Source of the DNA: a virus
Strand: one strand, 5' to 3'
Length of the DNA stretch: 22,503 nt
IMG/VR virus record: IMGVR_UViG_3300009431_000147
Span: 1 to 22,503 of that record
Below the pieces are notes generated by a model, which searched no databases, had not been told where the DNA came from, and saw only the letters and a list, made by a program, of their open reading frames with translations. Shown here piece by piece: positions 15,972-22,438 of the stretch (positions are counted from its first letter, which is position 1; every line of letters begins with the position of its first letter). A program made the translations under genes and the position numbers.

Positions 15972-16499
15972 AGAATACTTCTTGACATCTATAAAAGTCT
16001 TTTTTGAGTGACAACTTCCACATAACATTTGAAGGTTTTCTAACTTGTGTTCCTTGCATACACGATAAGGAATTATGTGGTCGCAATATAAATCCACATT
16101 CTTTTTGCCACATTTCACACATTGATTTTTGTCTCTTTTTAAACATTTTTTCCTTAATCTAACAAACTCAGATTCCTCCCACCATTTTTTTGTTGGAGTA
16201 AGTTTGTTCCATGGTTTCTTCTTATACATTGGATTCCCTTTTCCTTTTCTCGATTCTGATAATTTTTTTCTTGCTTCATCTGATATTCTACATTTAAAGA
16301 GATATGAATTATCCCTTTTGTAATGTCCTTTTTTTCTTAAAGTTTCATGTGCTTTTTCAGTGATTTTTTGACCATTTCTTATTCCGTTTTTATATGCATA
16401 ATACATTTGGCAAGATGCATTACAATAGCAATTTCTTTTTTTAACCAAATATTTTGGCCTTTCTATATCTTTTTTACACCATGAACATTTTGTTTTCAT
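15954..16499 (-). CDS. NUMOD3/HNH homing endonuclease, free-standing
   Basis: A 181-residue mobile-gene nuclease. The N-terminus holds a zinc finger (C5-x2-C8, then C24, C26, C30). Residues about 72-100 match the NUMOD3 DNA-binding repeat (ISDEARKKLSESRKGKGNP). Residues 118-170 are the HNH domain with C127-x2-C130, DH at 140-141, N155, and C160-x2-C163-H164. Such genes cut an allele lacking them and spread by repair. It sits between portal and the giant LamG gene, a place where core head genes are normally adjacent, so it probably invaded the cluster. Its last codons (SLNNNI) are encoded by boundary element c itself, so gene end and element are fused. Confidence 0.9.
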   Translation of the reverse strand: MKTKCSWCKKDIERPKYLVKKRNCYCNASCQMYYAYKNGIRNGQKITEKAHETLRKKGHYKRDNSYLFKCRISDEARKKLSESRKGKGNPMYKKKPWNKLTPTKKWWEESEFVRLRKKCLKRDKNQCVKCGKKNVDLYCDHIIPYRVCKEHKLENLQMLCGSCHSKKTFIDVKKYSLNNNI

Positions 16500-16522
16500 G
16501 CCTATTCAACGGCAATTCATTT

Positions 16523-16539
16523 TATATATTTTATTGTTT
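16523..16539 (-). promoter_or_regulatory. boundary element copy e (portal stop / HNH promoter)
   Basis: The minus strand reads AAACAATAAAATATATA, and the portal TAA lies within it. The TATATA core is centred about 26 nt from the ATG at 16499, so transcription should start at or very near the first codon of the homing endonuclease gene and give a leaderless mRNA. It is more diverged than the copies at 10678 and 15955 but keeps the AAACAAYAA flank. Confidence 0.5.
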
Positions 16540-18804
16540 ATCGTCCCCTATCTCGTAAGTTAGGGTGCTTCTGCACGAAACGTGACTTGGAGGTCCCTGA
16601 AATTCTTGACCCGTTGTTGTATCCTTGAAGCTTTCATTAACTCCTACTGATTTTCCATGAAGTCTTTTACAAATTGCACTTGTTCTATCATCCATAGCTG
16701 CAACCCATTTTTTAGTTATTTTCTGGCCAGAGGCTTTCATTACCTGCAAGGTTCCCTGATTTTCAGCCCTATTTACTTCCGTCCTTGCGATTGCTTCTGC
16801 TCTAACTTCGGCTTTATTAAACACATTAGTGACTCTTGATTTTAGTTTATCGATTCCTTCCCCATTTATAATTCCTCTTTGGAGTTCAGCTCGCAGATCG
16901 TTCCCGATCTCCTCACTCATGTTTTTAATATTAGAAAAGGTATAATTCTGTAAATAATCTATTGCGTCCTTATTTGGTAAGAAGTTTCTATCAAGCTTCT
17001 TTTCTGCACTTTCCCAGCCTTTTAGGAAATTATGATTTATTATCTGATCACTCAATCTCCTAACTATGGATAAATCTAAAATTCCTTTCAATACTTTAAA
17101 TATATCATCTACTGCTTTAATTTCTTTTAATTTGCTCTTTCCAACTTCTGATTCAAGTAATTCTTTAATCTTTTTCTCATCTTCCGATAATAAATGAACC
17201 ATTGCTTTTTTTAGTCTTCCTTCAGACATTTCTTCACCTTCCCTCAGAATTAAAGGATTATCTCTTGTTTGTATTGCTTTTCCTTCTGCTCTTCTCATGA
17301 CTTCAGCACAATAGGCTTTGGGATCTTTCTTATCTCTGTTTGCTAAAACACAAGCATCAAAATCTCTATAACCTGCAAATGGTTTTCCTTCGATTGATTT
17401 TTCTTCAGCATTTTCATTCTCAACTGGAAAGTTCTGTTGTGCATTTCCCTGATTAGGAAAATTAAATGTATTTCCTCCAGATTGCCAATTCTTTGGAGGT
17501 TCATCACCCCATTCAACTTCATCTAAATTTTCATTGGTTCTGATCTCATTAACTGTTCTAAGACCATTTTTTATTTGCATTTCATATAATTTTGTTTTCT
17601 TTAATTCCTCATTTACATCATAAGTATCAAATTTAAATTCAATTCCTTCATACTCAAATTCACTTACAACCTCATGATTGATTTGATATTCTATTAATCT
17701 TAATAATGGATAAATTGCTTTCCTTTTGAAAACATTAGATTGAACAATCTCTGTAGCTTTATTTGAATTTTCAGTGTATCCTAACTCTGAAGGGGTTACA
17801 CCAAAACATGCCCACACCATTTTTCCAAACCATTCTTGTTGTTGGATTAATTCAAGCTCAGCATTAGAGAATTGCATTCTTACAAATTCAGGCTTTTTAT
17901 TAACAATTGGTAAGTGGTGTAGGATCTTCTTCCAATTTCCCAAGAAGTCTTTAGTCTTTTGTTGCTCCATCCACTGTTTCTTAAAATTCTCAATGGATTC
18001 TGAATCAGCATCTATTAGTGCCATAAATCCTTTCGGGATTGAATTATCATTATAGTATTCTAAATTGCTTTCAATTGCATAAATTAATGTTTTTAATACC
18101 TCATCTAATACTTCGACTGGACTTCTTCCATATAATGAATCTGTTCTTGGGTGTTGTTCAAACCATACAACTTCCCTCTTTCCAAATGCAACTGGATAGG
18201 CTGCAGTGATCCACCCATATTGAAAATATGCCCCATGTTCTCTTGCCTGCATTTCAGACATTCCACTTGGTCCAACAACACCATTTAATATGATCTCATC
18301 ACGATCTTCATATCTTCCATACTCGTCTGGATTTTTAGTGAATGTGGCACCATCCTTAGCATATAATTCCACCATCTCTTCTTTCTTATTAAAAACTTTT
18401 ATCAATATTGCAGAATCTATCTCTAAAATATCTCTTGCAATTTTCTTTAAAATATTTTCAAAACTTTCTTTATTTGTATTTGGATTTTTAAAAAGTGCTT
18501 TAACATGATCAATTTGTCTTTGCATTTCAGATGTTATGACTGCATCTTCTTCAATTGGCACAATATCCCAGGCAATAGAAGTTATTTCAGAAATAATTGT
18601 GTTTATACACATCTCAACAAATGGTGTGTTGGCTAATTTCCTTATGTCTGGAAGATTAGAATATCTCGGATAACCGTAGGGTGGTTTATATAAGAATTCT
18701 GGAATAAATGCTTTTGGAACCCCATCTCGAGTTTCCTCTAAAATTCCTTGAATAGGTGGGACTGTTTTCACCTCTTTTTTTCTGAATAAATTAAGGATGG
18801 ACAT
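16531..18804 (-). CDS. portal protein fused to a MuF-like domain
   Basis: A protein of about 757 residues. The first ~430 residues are an HK97/SPP1-type portal, the dodecameric ring at the capsid vertex through which DNA passes. Recognisable stretches include NTPFVEMCINTIISEITSIAW, split here as NTPFVEMCINTI and SEITSIAW, then VVWFEQHPRTDSLYGRSP and ACFGVTPSELGYTENSNKAT. A middle module near residues 470-510 carries PFAGYRDFDACVLANRDKKD and AYC, a short Cys-containing module seen in some phage portal or protease proteins. The end (~665-750) is a MuF/SPP1 gp7 domain: ARTEVNRAENQGTLQVMKAS, KWVAAMDDRTSAICKRLHGK and PPSHVSCRST. Start choice is uncertain: ATGs at 18804 and 18810, or GTG at 18828, none with a Shine-Dalgarno. 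The stop overlaps boundary element e. Confidence 0.93.
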   Translation of the reverse strand: MSILNLFRKKEVKTVPPIQGILEETRDGVPKAFIPEFLYKPPYGYPRYSNLPDIRKLANTPFVEMCINTIISEITSIAWDIVPIEEDAVITSEMQRQIDHVKALFKNPNTNKESFENILKKIARDILEIDSAILIKVFNKKEEMVELYAKDGATFTKNPDEYGRYEDRDEIILNGVVGPSGMSEMQAREHGAYFQYGWITAAYPVAFGKREVVWFEQHPRTDSLYGRSPVEVLDEVLKTLIYAIESNLEYYNDNSIPKGFMALIDADSESIENFKKQWMEQQKTKDFLGNWKKILHHLPIVNKKPEFVRMQFSNAELELIQQQEWFGKMVWACFGVTPSELGYTENSNKATEIVQSNVFKRKAIYPLLRLIEYQINHEVVSEFEYEGIEFKFDTYDVNEELKKTKLYEMQIKNGLRTVNEIRTNENLDEVEWGDEPPKNWQSGGNTFNFPNQGNAQQNFPVENENAEEKSIEGKPFAGYRDFDACVLANRDKKDPKAYCAEVMRRAEGKAIQTRDNPLILREGEEMSEGRLKKAMVHLLSEDEKKIKELLESEVGKSKLKEIKAVDDIFKVLKGILDLSIVRRLSDQIINHNFLKGWESAEKKLDRNFLPNKDAIDYLQNYTFSNIKNMSEEIGNDLRAELQRGIINGEGIDKLKSRVTNVFNKAEVRAEAIARTEVNRAENQGTLQVMKASGQKITKKWVAAMDDRTSAICKRLHGKSVGVNESFKDTTTGQEFQGPPSHVSCRSTLTYEIGDDKQ

Positions 18805-18823
18805 GAGCATGATGGGGCTTGTG

Positions 18824-18871
18824 CCCACATTAAAAGGAGGTCAATGCAATGAATAGCACTAACCTTGTGGG
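18824..18871 (-). promoter_or_regulatory. leader hairpin in front of the portal start
   Basis: CCCACA at the start of the leader (18871-18866) can pair with TGTGGG (18829-18824), six base pairs, with AAGG/CCTT next to it able to add pairing. The loop holds GACCTCC, which on the mRNA looks like the anti-Shine-Dalgarno end of 16S rRNA rather than a ribosome-binding site. Immediately downstream GGGCACAAGCCC forms a second small hairpin. No Shine-Dalgarno precedes any portal start candidate, so structure may set initiation here. Pairing is read by eye. Confidence 0.35.
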
Positions 18872-18891
18872 AATATAAGAAATTTGTTATT

Positions 18892-18908
18892 TAAAAATAT
18901 TGTTGTTT
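18892..18908 (-). promoter_or_regulatory. boundary element copy b (upstream of portal)
   Basis: The minus strand reads AAACAACAATATTTTTA, the boundary element with two extra T's. A start about 26 nt downstream falls near 18869, at the outer edge of the CCCACA...TGTGGG hairpin (18866-18871 with 18824-18829). The portal mRNA would then begin with that hairpin and a leader of about 40-65 nt. This is the probable portal promoter. Confidence 0.5.
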
Positions 18909-18924
18909 GATGAATTAATTTTGT

Positions 18925-18988
18925 GCTTCCCGTAATTGACTAAAAAATTGATTTGCCCTTTACAATTAATCAGCGGACAACGGGAAGC
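18925..18988. repeat. 9-bp perfect inverted repeat with 46-nt interior
   Basis: GCTTCCCGT at 18925-18933 and ACGGGAAGC at 18980-18988 are exact reverse complements. Outside them, TTGTG and CACAA can extend pairing after a TAAA bulge. Inside, TGATT/AATCA offers a further short pairing. It is one of the few GC-containing stretches in an otherwise AT-rich gap with no reading frame. It could be a structured RNA, a 5' leader, an operator or a packaging site. Its place directly after the terminase genes makes the last worth considering. Confidence 0.55.
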
Positions 18989-19000
18989 TAAACACAATTG

Positions 19001-19015
19001 CCTATTATAATTAGG
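19001..19015. promoter_or_regulatory. 15-bp quasi-palindrome, possible operator
   Basis: The plus strand reads CCTATTATAATTAGG, two CCTA/TAGG half-sites around an AT core. It spans the start point predicted for the boundary element at 19029-19043, which is where a repressor or activator dimer would act. The winged-helix proteins encoded at 21513-22077 are natural candidates, but no binding can be shown from sequence. Confidence 0.3.
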
Positions 19016-19028
19016 TTTCAGAATTTAA

Positions 19029-19043
19029 TAAATATTATTGTTT
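19029..19043 (-). promoter_or_regulatory. boundary element copy a (downstream of terL)
   Basis: On the minus strand it reads AAACAATAATATTTA, beginning about 17 nt after the terL stop. It matches the other boundary elements at 14 of 15 positions against the exact copies. If it is a BRE/TATA promoter, transcription would start near 19006, inside the 15-bp quasi-palindrome at 19001-19015. The transcript would then begin with the long hairpin at 18925-18988 rather than a gene. Confidence 0.45.
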
Positions 19044-19059
19044 GTATGATTATTTTTGA

Positions 19060-20571
19060 TCATATAAAATCCGCAATCAATTCTGAATTATCCTTCCAAG
19101 TGAAATAAACCATTGAATCGCACCAATCAGGAGATTTTTCTTCAGGATCAATTATTTTTATTTTTTCTGAGCTTGTTGTATCCCATTTCATAGCCATTGC
19201 CTGGCTTTTGAACTTCTGCATTTGTGGGATCTTAATTAAACCATCAATGAGGAATTGTCTAAGTCTGAAATAGTTCTCTGCCTTCATATTTGAAAATCTT
19301 TCTTTTTTTATGGCTTTATTCCCAAAGTGACAGGCCCTTACTACCACATAATCTCCAAGGCCTTTTTCCTTGATCCAATCTTTAACATAACTTACAACGC
19401 CCGCACCAACACCAATTGTATCAATGTTCACTTGGATCTTCTGAGCATAGGTGGTTAATTTATTTACATATTTTGTAATTCTTCTGGATAATTCAATATT
19501 CTCTGTTTTTGGCTCTGAGTAAAAATCAAATATCTCATAATAATTTCCTATCTTGAATCCAACCAGAATCACAGATTCATCCAATCCCTTATCTGCAACA
19601 TCACAACTGATTACAAATCTAAAGTCTTTTAGAACATCTTTTGCTTCCTTAACTTCTGATTCTCTATATTTGTATGGTTCTTTCAATAATTCCATTGCTT
19701 GGAGATATTCATCATATTTTGGGCTTCTAACCTCTGCTTCTTTAATTCTGGCTAAATTAAAAATACTATCTTCAGATTCTTCTGGGAATTCGGACTCATA
19801 TAAAACTGTGAATTCTAAGGGAGTTAGTTCTTTTCTTTGTTCCTCTATAAATAATTTTGTGACTCTCTTGTCTTTTTCAGCTTCTTTCCAACCAACCTGG
19901 AAAACATCCCAATCTCCAGAACTGTAATGTTCAAAAGCCCTATTGTCTCGATCCCATGGATTGAAAAGCTCTATCTCTAAAACATTTTCTGGACAATCTC
20001 CCTTCATACGTGAAATCTTTGTGTTTGCTTCTGAACTAATTTTTGTTGCTTCATCCTTAATGAGAATCCCCCCAGAAGATCCAAGCCCATGCCCCATAAG
20101 TCTTGTTGCATCACCTTCAGCAGAAAAAACCCTATACTCACAGCCATTCTTAAAAGTCATTCTGGTTCTGCTTGCTTCTTTTTGAATTTTCTCAACACCA
20201 GCCACTTCTAAATGAGCCAATTGTAGTAATTCAGGACATTTAAGAATTAACTCGGCCATATAATCTCTTAAGATTCTTGCCTGATCTTGCTGCGGACCTA
20301 TGAAAAAAGCTTTAATTCCTGATTGTGTTAGGAAATTTAATGCAATTGCTCTTGAAACACAGAAGGACTTCCCCCACCTCGTCATTGCACAAACAGATAT
20401 TTTTTTCAATCCATTTTCCCTATAAAATAATATTTTAGAAATTAATTCTGCTTGTAAATTAGATATTTTCTCCTTAAAATAGAATTTGCATAATGCTTTA
20501 GCAACCTTTTTTCTATTGTCATTCTGAAGGATTTTCTTCAATATCTCCTTCTTCTCCATTAAAGACTTCAT
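19060..20571 (-). CDS. terL: terminase large subunit (ATPase-nuclease)
   Basis: A 503-residue DNA-packaging motor and nuclease of normal family length. The N-terminal ATPase has a terminase-type Walker A, AMTRWGKS at 62-69, lacking the usual first glycine as is common in this family. Walker B is ILIKDE at 169-174 with E174 as catalytic acid. The C-terminal RNase H-like nuclease shows the expected acidic residues: D324 in SCDVADKG, D384 in NIDTIGVGAGV, and D482/D485 in SPDWCDS. The start at 20571 is supported by AGAGGAGG six bases before the ATG. It overlaps terS and is followed by a 231-nt non-coding segment before the portal gene, an unusual gap in so compact a cluster. Confidence 0.95.
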   Translation of the reverse strand: MKSLMEKKEILKKILQNDNRKKVAKALCKFYFKEKISNLQAELISKILFYRENGLKKISVCAMTRWGKSFCVSRAIALNFLTQSGIKAFFIGPQQDQARILRDYMAELILKCPELLQLAHLEVAGVEKIQKEASRTRMTFKNGCEYRVFSAEGDATRLMGHGLGSSGGILIKDEATKISSEANTKISRMKGDCPENVLEIELFNPWDRDNRAFEHYSSGDWDVFQVGWKEAEKDKRVTKLFIEEQRKELTPLEFTVLYESEFPEESEDSIFNLARIKEAEVRSPKYDEYLQAMELLKEPYKYRESEVKEAKDVLKDFRFVISCDVADKGLDESVILVGFKIGNYYEIFDFYSEPKTENIELSRRITKYVNKLTTYAQKIQVNIDTIGVGAGVVSYVKDWIKEKGLGDYVVVRACHFGNKAIKKERFSNMKAENYFRLRQFLIDGLIKIPQMQKFKSQAMAMKWDTTSSEKIKIIDPEEKSPDWCDSMVYFTWKDNSELIADFI

Positions 20572-20920
20572 TATAGGCCTCCTCTAATTCCGATTTTCTA
20601 ATGTCTACTTTAGCAGAAATATCAAGTTCTTTTTTCTCAACATATCCCCTATCTTTGTTTCTTGTTTTATTGAAAAATATTATTGCTTGCGGATTCCCTG
20701 CTTTCATTAGTTTAAATAATGCATTTTCTCCAAAATCTTTCAATACAAGTTCTGATTCTTCAATTGCTTGTTTATATTTTGGACTTTCTTTCATCCACCT
20801 ATAATGCGTATCTCTGCTTACATTTGCTTTCTTGCATGCGGCAGAAACAACCCCTAATTGAGATTTCATGGCTTCAATCATTGCCTTCTTTTTTGGGGAT
20901 AATCTGTCAGATTTTGTCAT
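20519..20920 (-). CDS. terS: terminase small subunit
   Basis: A 133-residue protein that recognises viral DNA and recruits the large terminase for packaging. Residues about 10-50 contain an HTH (VVSAACKKANVSRDTHYRWM) followed by ESPKYKQAIEE. After it come the oligomerisation segment, the conserved NPQAIIFFNKTRNKDRGYVEKKE stretch in two pieces (NPQAIIFFNKTRNKDRGY, then VEKKE), and an acidic tail. This is the architecture of the phBC6A51-type small-terminase family in tailed phages. Its 3' end overlaps the large-subunit gene by 53 nt, and the GGAGG site used by terL lies within it. A GAGG lies about 14 nt before its own ATG, which is long spacing, so coupling to the upstream mini-ORF may matter. 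Confidence 0.9.
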   Translation of the reverse strand: MTKSDRLSPKKKAMIEAMKSQLGVVSAACKKANVSRDTHYRWMKESPKYKQAIEESELVLKDFGENALFKLMKAGNPQAIIFFNKTRNKDRGYVEKKELDISAKVDIRKSELEEAYNEVFNGEEGDIEENPSE

Positions 20921-20991
20921 ATTTCATTATTTATCCTCTTTCCACAAGGTTTTATTTTGCTTATTTCTACTTTTTTAATTTCCATTTTCAT
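20917..20991 (-). CDS. 24-residue mini-ORF, possibly a ParB-like stub
   Basis: A short frame whose TGA overlaps the ATG of the small terminase (ATGA) and whose start overlaps the end of the 58-residue gene. It encodes MKMEIKKVEISKIKPCGKRI and four more residues. The pattern (hydrophobic/charged alternation ending in xIxxIKP) resembles the first strand of ParB-like nuclease domains, which some phages carry next to terminase genes. Only that strand is left, so it could be a degenerate remnant or simply a coupling ORF that delivers ribosomes to the terminase start. The ParB resemblance is weak inference. Confidence 0.35.
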   Translation of the reverse strand: MKMEIKKVEISKIKPCGKRINNEI

Positions 20992-21151
20992 TAGGTTTTT
21001 TTAAGTTAAAGCACCAACATAATAGTTCTATCTGTGAACCTATTGCTAAAGCAAGTGAATGATCATTTCTTGCTAATGCATCTCTCCAAGCCATAACAAG
21101 TGAATCATACTTGTTTTTCACTTCAACTGGATGTCTTGGTCCTGCACTCAT
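20975..21151 (-). CDS. 58-residue hypothetical protein
   Basis: A small gene coupled to the coiled-coil gene by an ATGA overlap. The product has a helical middle (KNKYDSLVMAWRDALARNDH and LALAIGSQIELLCWCF) and an Asn-rich tail. No signal, membrane helix or known motif is evident. Its last codons overlap the start of the next mini-ORF. The tight overlaps on both sides and sensible amino-acid composition support translation. The function is unknown. Confidence 0.55.
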   Translation of the reverse strand: MSAGPRHPVEVKNKYDSLVMAWRDALARNDHSLALAIGSQIELLCWCFNLKKPNENGN

Positions 21152-21495
21152 AGTTTTAGTCTATCTCCAATTGTGCTTTTTATATCATCAAGATCCTTTT
21201 TGATTAGCTTTCTGTTTTTCTCAAGTTCTTCAAGTTGTTGTTTATGTTTTGTTGATTCCTCGATTTGAACTAAGGCATCTACTTTTTCTTTTAATGCTTG
21301 TAATTCTTCAGTCATTTCTGGGGCTTCTTTTTGTTTTGATTTGAGTTTCTTTATGTCTTGCTCTACTGCGGCTAATGAATTCCTTAGGAAATCAACGTTT
21401 TTCCTAATATCTTTTTCATCAAGATTCCAGATTCTTTTTCTTGTTAGAACTTTCCTTCTGCTATCATAGTCTAAAATGTCTTTAACTTTTTCCAT
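21148..21495 (-). CDS. coiled-coil protein of unknown function
   Basis: A 115-residue, highly charged protein. Residues 25-110 are almost continuous heptad-like helix rich in Lys, Glu, Leu and Gln (for example LRNSLAAVEQDIKKLKSKQ and KQQLEELEKNRKLIKKDLDD). There is no membrane segment and no cysteine. A GGAGG Shine-Dalgarno sits 6-10 nt before the ATG. Its stop overlaps the next mini-gene as ATGA. Position upstream of the terminase genes would fit a packaging accessory or a regulatory protein, but nothing in the sequence identifies it. Confidence 0.68.
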   Translation of the reverse strand: MEKVKDILDYDSRRKVLTRKRIWNLDEKDIRKNVDFLRNSLAAVEQDIKKLKSKQKEAPEMTEELQALKEKVDALVQIEESTKHKQQLEELEKNRKLIKKDLDDIKSTIGDRLKL

Positions 21496-21512
21496 ATTTT
21501 CCTCCTGAAAAT

Positions 21513-21827
21513 TTATTTTGATTCTTTTTTAGGTTTTGTTGTTGGTTTTTCTTTAATTGGTTTCTTCAAATTGTCTAATTTCTCTACCCTTTTAGCAATC
21601 TCCAACCATTCTTTTCCTTCTTCAGTTAATCTGATATTTATTGCACGACCATCTTTGTCTTGTTTGGTTATATAACCTTTTCCAGCCCATTCTGAAAATA
21701 TCCTGGAAAGGTGTGCAATAGACATGCCAAATTCCCTTGCAATCTGATGCTCGTTTAGATCATTCATTCCAGGAATGGAACTTATCAACTTAAGATACCT
21801 TCTTTGTGTAAGAAATCTATACGCCAT
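21513..21827 (-). CDS. MarR-like winged-helix protein with basic tail
   Basis: A 104-residue protein. Residues about 5-75 are a MarR-type winged helix: LNEHQIAREFGMSIAHLSRIFSEW is the HTH with its recognition helix, followed by the wing KGYITKQDKDGRAINIRLTEEG. The C-terminus is a Lys/Pro-rich tail (KPIKEKPTTKPKKESK), probably disordered and able to contact DNA or RNA non-specifically. A strong GAGGTGA Shine-Dalgarno precedes the ATG inside the end of the upstream winged-helix gene. Two adjacent winged-helix proteins suggest a regulatory pair or heterodimer. An alternative is a DNA-binding protein used in packaging, since it is transcribed toward the terminase genes. Confidence 0.72.
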   Translation of the reverse strand: MAYRFLTQRRYLKLISSIPGMNDLNEHQIAREFGMSIAHLSRIFSEWAGKGYITKQDKDGRAINIRLTEEGKEWLEIAKRVEKLDNLKKPIKEKPTTKPKKESK

Positions 21828-22077
21828 TCTTCACCTCTTTATTTAAGTAAATTCTGCCTTGTTTGTCTTCAAGTAGTTTTCCTTCATCCTGAAGCATTTT
21901 TAAGGCAAAATTAACTGAGTTATAATCTATTCCAAGACTTCTTGTGATTTCGGACTTATTTATTGGTTCAATCTGTTGAACTAAAAACTCCTTTATTTTT
22001 TTAAAAGTAGCCAGATGTATATTTTGTCTGGTTGTTGGATCTTTTTTCCTTATTATTTCCTCTTTTTTATTCTTCAT
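21817..22077 (-). CDS. winged-helix DNA-binding protein
   Basis: An 86-residue basic protein. Residues about 22-80 form a winged helix-turn-helix: a helix (FKKIKEFLVQQI), the HTH segment NKSEITRSLGIDYNSVNFALKML, then a wing (GKLLEDKQGRIYL). This arrangement is typical of archaeal transcription factors of the ArsR/MarR type. It starts at an ATG with no Shine-Dalgarno, consistent with a nearly leaderless mRNA from the TATA box just upstream. Its stop overlaps the start of the next winged-helix gene by 11 nt, so the two are probably co-translated. The likely role is control of viral early or late transcription. Which promoters it binds cannot be read from the sequence. Confidence 0.72.
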   Translation of the reverse strand: MKNKKEEIIRKKDPTTRQNIHLATFKKIKEFLVQQIEPINKSEITRSLGIDYNSVNFALKMLQDEGKLLEDKQGRIYLNKEVKNGV

Positions 22078-22108
22078 ATTATATAGATATAATTATAGAG
22101 AAATAATC

Positions 22109-22118
22109 TTTTATAAAT
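22109..22118 (-). promoter_or_regulatory. TATA-box promoter for the winged-helix operon
   Basis: The minus strand reads ATTTATAAAA here, a close match to the archaeal TATA box. It is centred about 36 nt upstream of the ATG at 22077. Archaeal transcription starts roughly 22-27 nt downstream of the box, which leaves about 10 nt of leader and no Shine-Dalgarno. It lacks the AAACAAYAA flank of the elements between terL and the protease, so it may belong to a different (early) class. Confidence 0.5.
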
Positions 22119-22212
22119 GTTTGGGGTTATTGACATAACCGCATTTTTTGCATTTTATGCCTTCTTTGGATCCAATCAATCGACTGCTATTACATATTGG
22201 ACATTTTTTCAT
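22111..22212 (-). CDS. 33-residue zinc-ribbon mini-protein
   Basis: A short gene beginning one base after the HNH stop (TAAGATG). It encodes a 33-residue protein with CPIC near the N-terminus and CKKCGY at residues 21-26, giving two CxxC knuckles 13 residues apart, the classic one-domain zinc ribbon. A GGTG Shine-Dalgarno-like stretch lies about 10 nt before the ATG. Such minimal zinc ribbons are common in archaeal and viral genomes and usually bind nucleic acid or act as structural zinc modules. Its 3' end overlaps the TATA box proposed for the next gene, so the downstream promoter sits inside this coding sequence. Specific function unknown. Confidence 0.72.
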   Translation of the reverse strand: MKKCPICNSSRLIGSKEGIKCKKCGYVNNPKHL

Positions 22213-22213
22213 C

Positions 22214-22438
22214 TTAATGACACCCCGATTCATTTGCGTGAAACTCCTTGTGGCATTCTTTACATAGAACTAAGCAATTATTAGGACAGTATTTTCCCCC
22301 ATGACTTTTCCTTTTTATTCTGTGAATTTCTAAAGGCCCTGTATTCATCTCATGTCTTAAGCAATTTTGGCATACATAATTCACCAGGCCCGTTAAAACT
22401 TCCTTGTCTCTTTTTGTTAATTTTGTTTTCCCAATCAT
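22214..22438 (-). CDS. small HNH endonuclease-like protein
   Basis: A 74-residue protein with a compact HNH fold. Visible elements are a zinc knuckle C23-x2-C26, the central LEIHRI strand with H39, N54, and a second knuckle C59-x2-C62 followed by H63 and H67. This is the ββα-metal nuclease pattern. I start it at the ATG at 22438, which overlaps the upstream stop as ATGA. A TTG 12 nt further upstream would give 78 residues but has no better context. In HK97-like phages a small HNH protein near the terminase genes assists DNA packaging. Here it lies about 1.5 kb upstream of the small terminase, so a packaging role is possible but inferred. A general viral nuclease is the alternative. The family call is firm and the role is not. 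Confidence 0.8.
   Translation of the reverse strand: MIGKTKLTKRDKEVLTGLVNYVCQNCLRHEMNTGPLEIHRIKRKSHGGKYCPNNCLVLCKECHKEFHANESGCH

Noticed and set aside
18836-18878. Plus-strand GGAGGT followed by ATGs, suggesting a small plus-strand gene
   Set aside because: The two frames end after two and nine codons. The match is better explained as the complement of the portal leader.
18901-19000. Possible C/D box small RNA (TTGATGA and CTGA present)
   Set aside because: The boxes are on opposite strands or in the wrong order and spacing, and the C box lacks its purine.
19553-19927. 124-residue open frame on the plus strand within the large terminase gene
   Set aside because: The Ser/Thr-rich product has no motif, and the minus-strand terminase is unambiguous there.
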